Positions 61,007-64,000 of a stretch of 64,000 nucleotides of DNA are shown here, piece by piece (position 1 is the first letter of the stretch; the number at the start of each line of letters is the position of its first letter). Origin of the DNA: Chryseobacterium endalhagicum. Its GTDB lineage: Bacteria > Bacteroidota > Bacteroidia > Flavobacteriales > Weeksellaceae. A model generated the notes under the pieces. That model had not been told where the DNA came from, did no database searches, and saw nothing but the letters and a program-made list of their open reading frames with translations. The DNA lies in assembly GCF_016745235.1 (NCBI RefSeq), contig NZ_JAELVM010000003.1, forward strand, positions 930,001 through 994,000. The letters are read 5' to 3'. Made by a program: the position numbers and the translations under genes.

Positions 61007-61474
61007 ATGGAGAATTTCACTTTTTATAAACTTGATTCAGGTTCAGATATTCCTTATGAATTGCTGCTTCTGGCGGATGAAACTGTGGAAGCAATCAATC
61101 AATATATCTTCAATTCTGTTATTTATCTTTTAAATGACGGCATGAAGGATATGGCCGTACTTGCATTGTATCCCAACAGCAGTACAGAACTTGAAATCAA
61201 AAATATAGCAGTCACTGAAGACTACAGAAGTCAGGGAATTGGCAGTATCCTGATCAAAAAATCAAAAGAAATTGCCACAGAAAACGGCTACAAGACTTTA
61301 ACCGTCGGTACTTCAGATACAGGATTTCAGCAGATCCGCTTCTACGAAAAAAATGGTTTTATAAAAAAGGGAATACGCAAAAACTTTTTTACGGAGCATT
61401 ACCCATTCCCTATTTATGAAAATGGTTTACAGATGCGCGACATGATCGTTCTGGCTCATGACCTTTCTGAATAA
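61007..61474 (+). CDS. GNAT family N-acetyltransferase
   Basis: 155 aa. One GNAT domain with IKNIAVTEDYRSQGIGSILI, TLTVGTSDTGFQQIRFYEKN and GFIKKGIRKNFFTEHYPFPI, the pattern of YvbK-like acetyltransferases. It starts immediately after the preceding GNAT stop. Its last 48 bp overlap, tail to tail, with the LysR gene on the other strand. Substrate unknown. Confidence 0.9.
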   Translation: MENFTFYKLDSGSDIPYELLLLADETVEAINQYIFNSVIYLLNDGMKDMAVLALYPNSSTELEIKNIAVTEDYRSQGIGSILIKKSKEIATENGYKTLTVGTSDTGFQQIRFYEKNGFIKKGIRKNFFTEHYPFPIYENGLQMRDMIVLAHDLSE

Positions 61475-62347
61475 TCCTTTGATATGATCAATTTCGGCCT
61501 GATAATTTGTTTTTTTCCGGCATCCGAAATACAGGGTATTTTCCAATTTTTTCTCTCCTTCCCAGATAAGTTTCACTTCTCCGCTTTCTATTTCGTTTTT
61601 GCACAGGAAATTGGGAATCACAGCCAGTCCGGTTCCTCCTTTCAGACAGCGGATGATGGAATTTAAATTCGGAACGATATAGTTGGGACGGAAATTCGGT
61701 TTATGCCCGAAATTCATGATCCAGAACTGAAATAAATGTTCCATATCTCCCGTAGTTCCATACCATTTTTCCTGCTTCAGCCATTCTTCCACATGTTCGA
61801 TGCCTTTGGTACTGACGGTTTCCTGAAAACTTTCAAGATCCACATCTTTTCCGCCTACCAAAATAATCTGTTCGGAAGAAAACGCTTCATGTTCTATATT
61901 CGGTGAAACTCCTTTTTTGGGGGTAATGATAAGATCCAAGATCCCTTTATCCAATTGGTCCAGCATTTCCGGGTACTCTCCGAAGCTGATGATCAGGTTA
62001 AAAGGCAGCGTAGAAACATACTGCTCCAAAGTTGTCTGGAAAGTTTCAAAACACATTCCAACGCTTATGGTCGGCGTAAGTTTTTCTGTAGATTTCTGGA
62101 AATTCTTCTCTACATCTTCCAATTTGGAAATAGGTTCAGAAACAGCATTGAACAAGACTTTTCCTCTTTCCGTGGGGATCATTTTCCTTCCGGTCCTGTC
62201 GAATAACTTATAGCCCACATAAGCTTCCAGTGAGCTTAAATGAAGACTCACTCCAGGCTGTGAGATAAACAGGGAATCTGCAGCACCGGTGAGGGTTCCG
62301 GTTTTGTATATCGCTTTAAAAGTGCGGTACCATTCTAGATTGACCAT
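61427..62347 (-). CDS. LysR family transcriptional regulator
   Basis: 306 aa. N-terminal winged HTH (about 1-62: WYRTFKAIYKTGTLTGAADS, LFISQPGVSLHLSSLEAYVG, LFDRTGRKMIPTERG), then a periplasmic-binding-like effector domain (about 90-295: TISVGMCFETFQTTLEQYVS, CLKGGTGLAVIPNFL). It would regulate a nearby or divergent operon when bound to a small ligand; mdaB, two genes away, is a possible target because LysR proteins often control quinone reductases. Its C-terminal 48 bp overlap the GNAT gene on the other strand. Confidence 0.9.
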   Translation of the reverse strand: MVNLEWYRTFKAIYKTGTLTGAADSLFISQPGVSLHLSSLEAYVGYKLFDRTGRKMIPTERGKVLFNAVSEPISKLEDVEKNFQKSTEKLTPTISVGMCFETFQTTLEQYVSTLPFNLIISFGEYPEMLDQLDKGILDLIITPKKGVSPNIEHEAFSSEQIILVGGKDVDLESFQETVSTKGIEHVEEWLKQEKWYGTTGDMEHLFQFWIMNFGHKPNFRPNYIVPNLNSIIRCLKGGTGLAVIPNFLCKNEIESGEVKLIWEGEKKLENTLYFGCRKKTNYQAEIDHIKGLFRKVMSQNDHVAHL

Positions 62348-62388
62348 AACTTTAATTATTAATATTCTGATACAAATTTACAAAATAA

Positions 62389-63150
62389 TTATAATACTGA
62401 TATGTTTTCGTTTTTCAGGAACGCAGCATAATAGTCAGGAATCGCACTTTCCATGATGGCAAGAGCTGTTTCTTCAATTGGATAAGTGATCTGGATAATT
62501 TCAGGAAGGATCTCTTCTTCATCCATCGTCAGGATCAGATAGGAAGCCAGGCGGTTTTCTTCTTTTGAACGGCCTACAGAACCACAATTCACCGCCCATT
62601 TTTTATTCTCAAAAGGTTTTTTAAATGATAAATGAGTGTGCCCCATAACTATAATATCAGACTGAGATTCTTCGAGCATATCCATAAAAACCTCATCATG
62701 CTCTGACTCATACAGATACGTATCATTACTGGACAAACCTGAATGAACCAGCTGGATATTCCAGTGCTTCTGCCCTATTTTGTAGTTTAGTTTTAAATGA
62801 AATGGAAGTTCCGATAAAAATTTTTTATTCTCAGCTGTGATCAATTTTTTAGAATGATCAATTGCAGCAAATCTGGCCTCCGTTTCTTCTTCAGAATGCT
62901 TGGATAAAGGAATCACAGGAATATCAAAAGCAATCCGTTCATCATGGTTTCCCATAATACAGGGAATATTCAGATCTCTGATCTTTTCAATCACCTCATT
63001 TCCCCAGGGAGCAAAATCGACGAGGTCTCCCAGACAGAACTTCTGCCGGATTCCTCTTTTTTCAATATCATTCAACACCATTTCCAATGCCGGAAGATTT
63101 CCATGCACATCACTGAAAACTGCAATCTGTACCCTATTCATTGTATTCAT
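62389..63150 (-). CDS. Metallophosphoesterase (YfcE/DR1281-like)
   Basis: 253 aa from MNTMNRVQIAVFSDVHGNLP; a start at 63141 (MNRVQIAVF) is equally likely and one at 63165 is less so. Dinuclear-metal motifs in order: FSDVHGN, CLGDLVDFAPWG, CIMGNHDER, LVHSGLSSND and VMGHTHLSFKKPF. The enzyme hydrolyses phosphodiesters or phosphomonoesters. A TACATTTG box (plus-strand 63155-63162) lies right before the start, implying a very short leader. Confidence 0.9.
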   Translation of the reverse strand: MNTMNRVQIAVFSDVHGNLPALEMVLNDIEKRGIRQKFCLGDLVDFAPWGNEVIEKIRDLNIPCIMGNHDERIAFDIPVIPLSKHSEEETEARFAAIDHSKKLITAENKKFLSELPFHLKLNYKIGQKHWNIQLVHSGLSSNDTYLYESEHDEVFMDMLEESQSDIIVMGHTHLSFKKPFENKKWAVNCGSVGRSKEENRLASYLILTMDEEEILPEIIQITYPIEETALAIMESAIPDYYAAFLKNENISVL

Positions 63151-63288
63151 CAAACAAATGTACAAGAGACCCGGGACAACATGAATAATAAAAAGTATGA
63201 CATTTTACATGAATGATAAAATTTAAACTATCATTATTCTAATAGTTACTTATAATTTATACTATTTTTATTATACAAACCCTCCCTG

Positions 63289-63296
63289 TAACTTTG
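63289..63296 (+). promoter_or_regulatory. -7 promoter box of mdaB
   Basis: TAACTTTG, a perfect TAnnTTTG, 26 bp before the mdaB ATG. Confidence 0.6.
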
Positions 63297-63322
63297 CATC
63301 ATAAAATTTAAACAATCATAAA

Positions 63323-63937
63323 ATGAAAAAAGTATTGATCATCAACGGAGGACAAAATTTCGGACATTCCGGAGGAAAATATAATGACACTATCGCGCAA
63401 AATACACTGGAAGTACTTCAGAAATTCGGAAATGTAGAAATAAAAACCACTCAGGTTGCTGAAGGTTTCGATAAGAATGAGGAAGTAAAGAAATTTGTAT
63501 GGGCAGATTTTATCATCTACCATACCCCGATCTGGTGGTTTCAGCTTCCTAATGGCCTTAAAAAATACATCGATGAAGTTTTTACGGCCGGACACGCCAA
63601 AGGAATTTATATGAGTGACGGAAGAAATGCAGAAAATCCGAAAATTAATTATGGAACGGGAGGAATGCTTGGCGGAAGAAAATATATGGTAACCACCAGC
63701 TGGAACGCCCCTGAAACAGCCTTTACCCTTCCCGGAGAATTCTTCAATGAGACAAGTGTAGATAATGGACCGTTATTTGGTTTCCATAGAATGAACGCCT
63801 TTGTTTCTCTGGAAAAAATGGAAAGTTTTCACTTCCATGATGTAGAGAAAAACGCCAATATAGAGCGCGATATGAAGCTGTACAGAGAACACCTTGAACA
63901 GGTTTTCGAGAAAGAGCTTAAACCACAATTAGCCTAA
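63323..63937 (+). CDS. mdaB: NAD(P)H quinone oxidoreductase, MdaB-like flavodoxin-fold protein
   Basis: 204 aa. MKKVLIINGGQNFGHSGGKY and ADFIIYHTPIWWFQLPNGLK, then KKYIDEVFTAGHAKGIY and GGMLGGRKYMVTTSWNAPET are typical of MdaB, an FAD-binding reductase that uses NAD(P)H to reduce quinones in two-electron steps and protects from oxidative stress. It is followed 1 bp later by a NAD-binding epimerase-like gene, so an operon is likely. Confidence 0.92.
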   Translation: MKKVLIINGGQNFGHSGGKYNDTIAQNTLEVLQKFGNVEIKTTQVAEGFDKNEEVKKFVWADFIIYHTPIWWFQLPNGLKKYIDEVFTAGHAKGIYMSDGRNAENPKINYGTGGMLGGRKYMVTTSWNAPETAFTLPGEFFNETSVDNGPLFGFHRMNAFVSLEKMESFHFHDVEKNANIERDMKLYREHLEQVFEKELKPQLA

Positions 63938-63938
63938 T

Positions 63939-64000
63939 ATGAAAAAGGTATTTATTACAGGAATTACCGGCTACATCGGCGGTACTGTTGCCAGAAAGTT
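63939..64000 (+). CDS. NAD(P)-binding protein, Rossmann N-terminus (partial)
   Basis: Only the first 20 codons are inside the window: MKKVFITGITGYIGGTVARK. The G-x-x-G-x-x-G dinucleotide-binding motif (GITGYIGG) shows a short-chain or NmrA/epimerase-type protein. It starts 1 bp after mdaB. Confidence 0.8.
   Translation, partial: MKKVFITGITGYIGGTVARK

Overview
The window is chromosomal DNA of a Flavobacteriia member, most likely Chryseobacterium or a close relative. Evidence: Bacteroidetes-type promoters (TAnnTTTG -7 boxes) lie at several gene starts. The type VI secretion genes are of the Bacteroidetes-only kind (TssD, TssO, TssR). One protein ends in a T9SS sorting domain. Bacteroidetes-type curli, an S46 dipeptidyl-peptidase and Mpl are present. 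No rRNA, tRNA, CRISPR array, transposase or phage gene was seen.

Layout. 1-3117: start of a potassium (kdp) operon on the minus strand (two tiny membrane ORFs, kdpF, partial kdpA) below an NtrC-type sigma-54 response regulator. 3.4-11.9 kb: M16 peptidase, acetyltransferase/polysaccharide deacetylase pair, secreted dipeptidyl-peptidase (DPP11-like), NlpE-like lipoprotein. 11.9-17 kb: MgtC-like protein, YdeI-like protein, an orphan Imm22 immunity protein, a PP2C-like phosphatase, small exported proteins and a candidate small RNA. 17.1-19.9 kb: polA. 20.7-39.2 kb, all minus strand: part of a type VI secretion system (T6SSiii) with two tube-protein genes (tssD), vgrG, a LysM protein, a PAAR-like putative effector, a duplicated two-gene cassette that looks like an immunity array, a lytic transglycosylase, the tssH ATPase, tssR, a PKD-domain membrane protein (TssP candidate) and two tssO paralogues. 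The sheath, baseplate, TssN and TssQ genes are not here, so the system is split. 39.4-46.3 kb, plus strand: LuxR-type regulator with an altered receiver, HU, a 29-aa basic protein, RNase G, two exported repeat proteins, OsmC and a second LuxR-type regulator. 46.8-52.3 kb, minus strand: curli operon csgA-csgB-csgE-csgF-csgG plus a lipoprotein. 52.6-64 kb: housekeeping and metabolic genes (Nudix, acyltransferase, Mpl, nitronate monooxygenase, AlkD, aldo/keto reductase, GNATs, LysR, phosphoesterase, MdaB).

The most interesting structure is regulatory. Both tssD genes carry a pair of 16-bp direct repeats, 21 bp apart, exactly 48 bp upstream of a perfect -7 box. A third copy of the whole module stands at 34.2-34.3 kb with no gene behind it. 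csgA has a different set of direct repeats at almost the same distance (49 bp). The second point is the effector neighbourhood: the VgrG-linked PAAR-like membrane protein is followed by two tandem copies of a (membrane protein + TPR protein) cassette and the tail of a third, each bounded by near-identical terminators. This suggests an expanding and decaying immunity array for an undescribed effector. Six intergenic spacers also share a dispersed palindromic repeat family with at least eleven cores.
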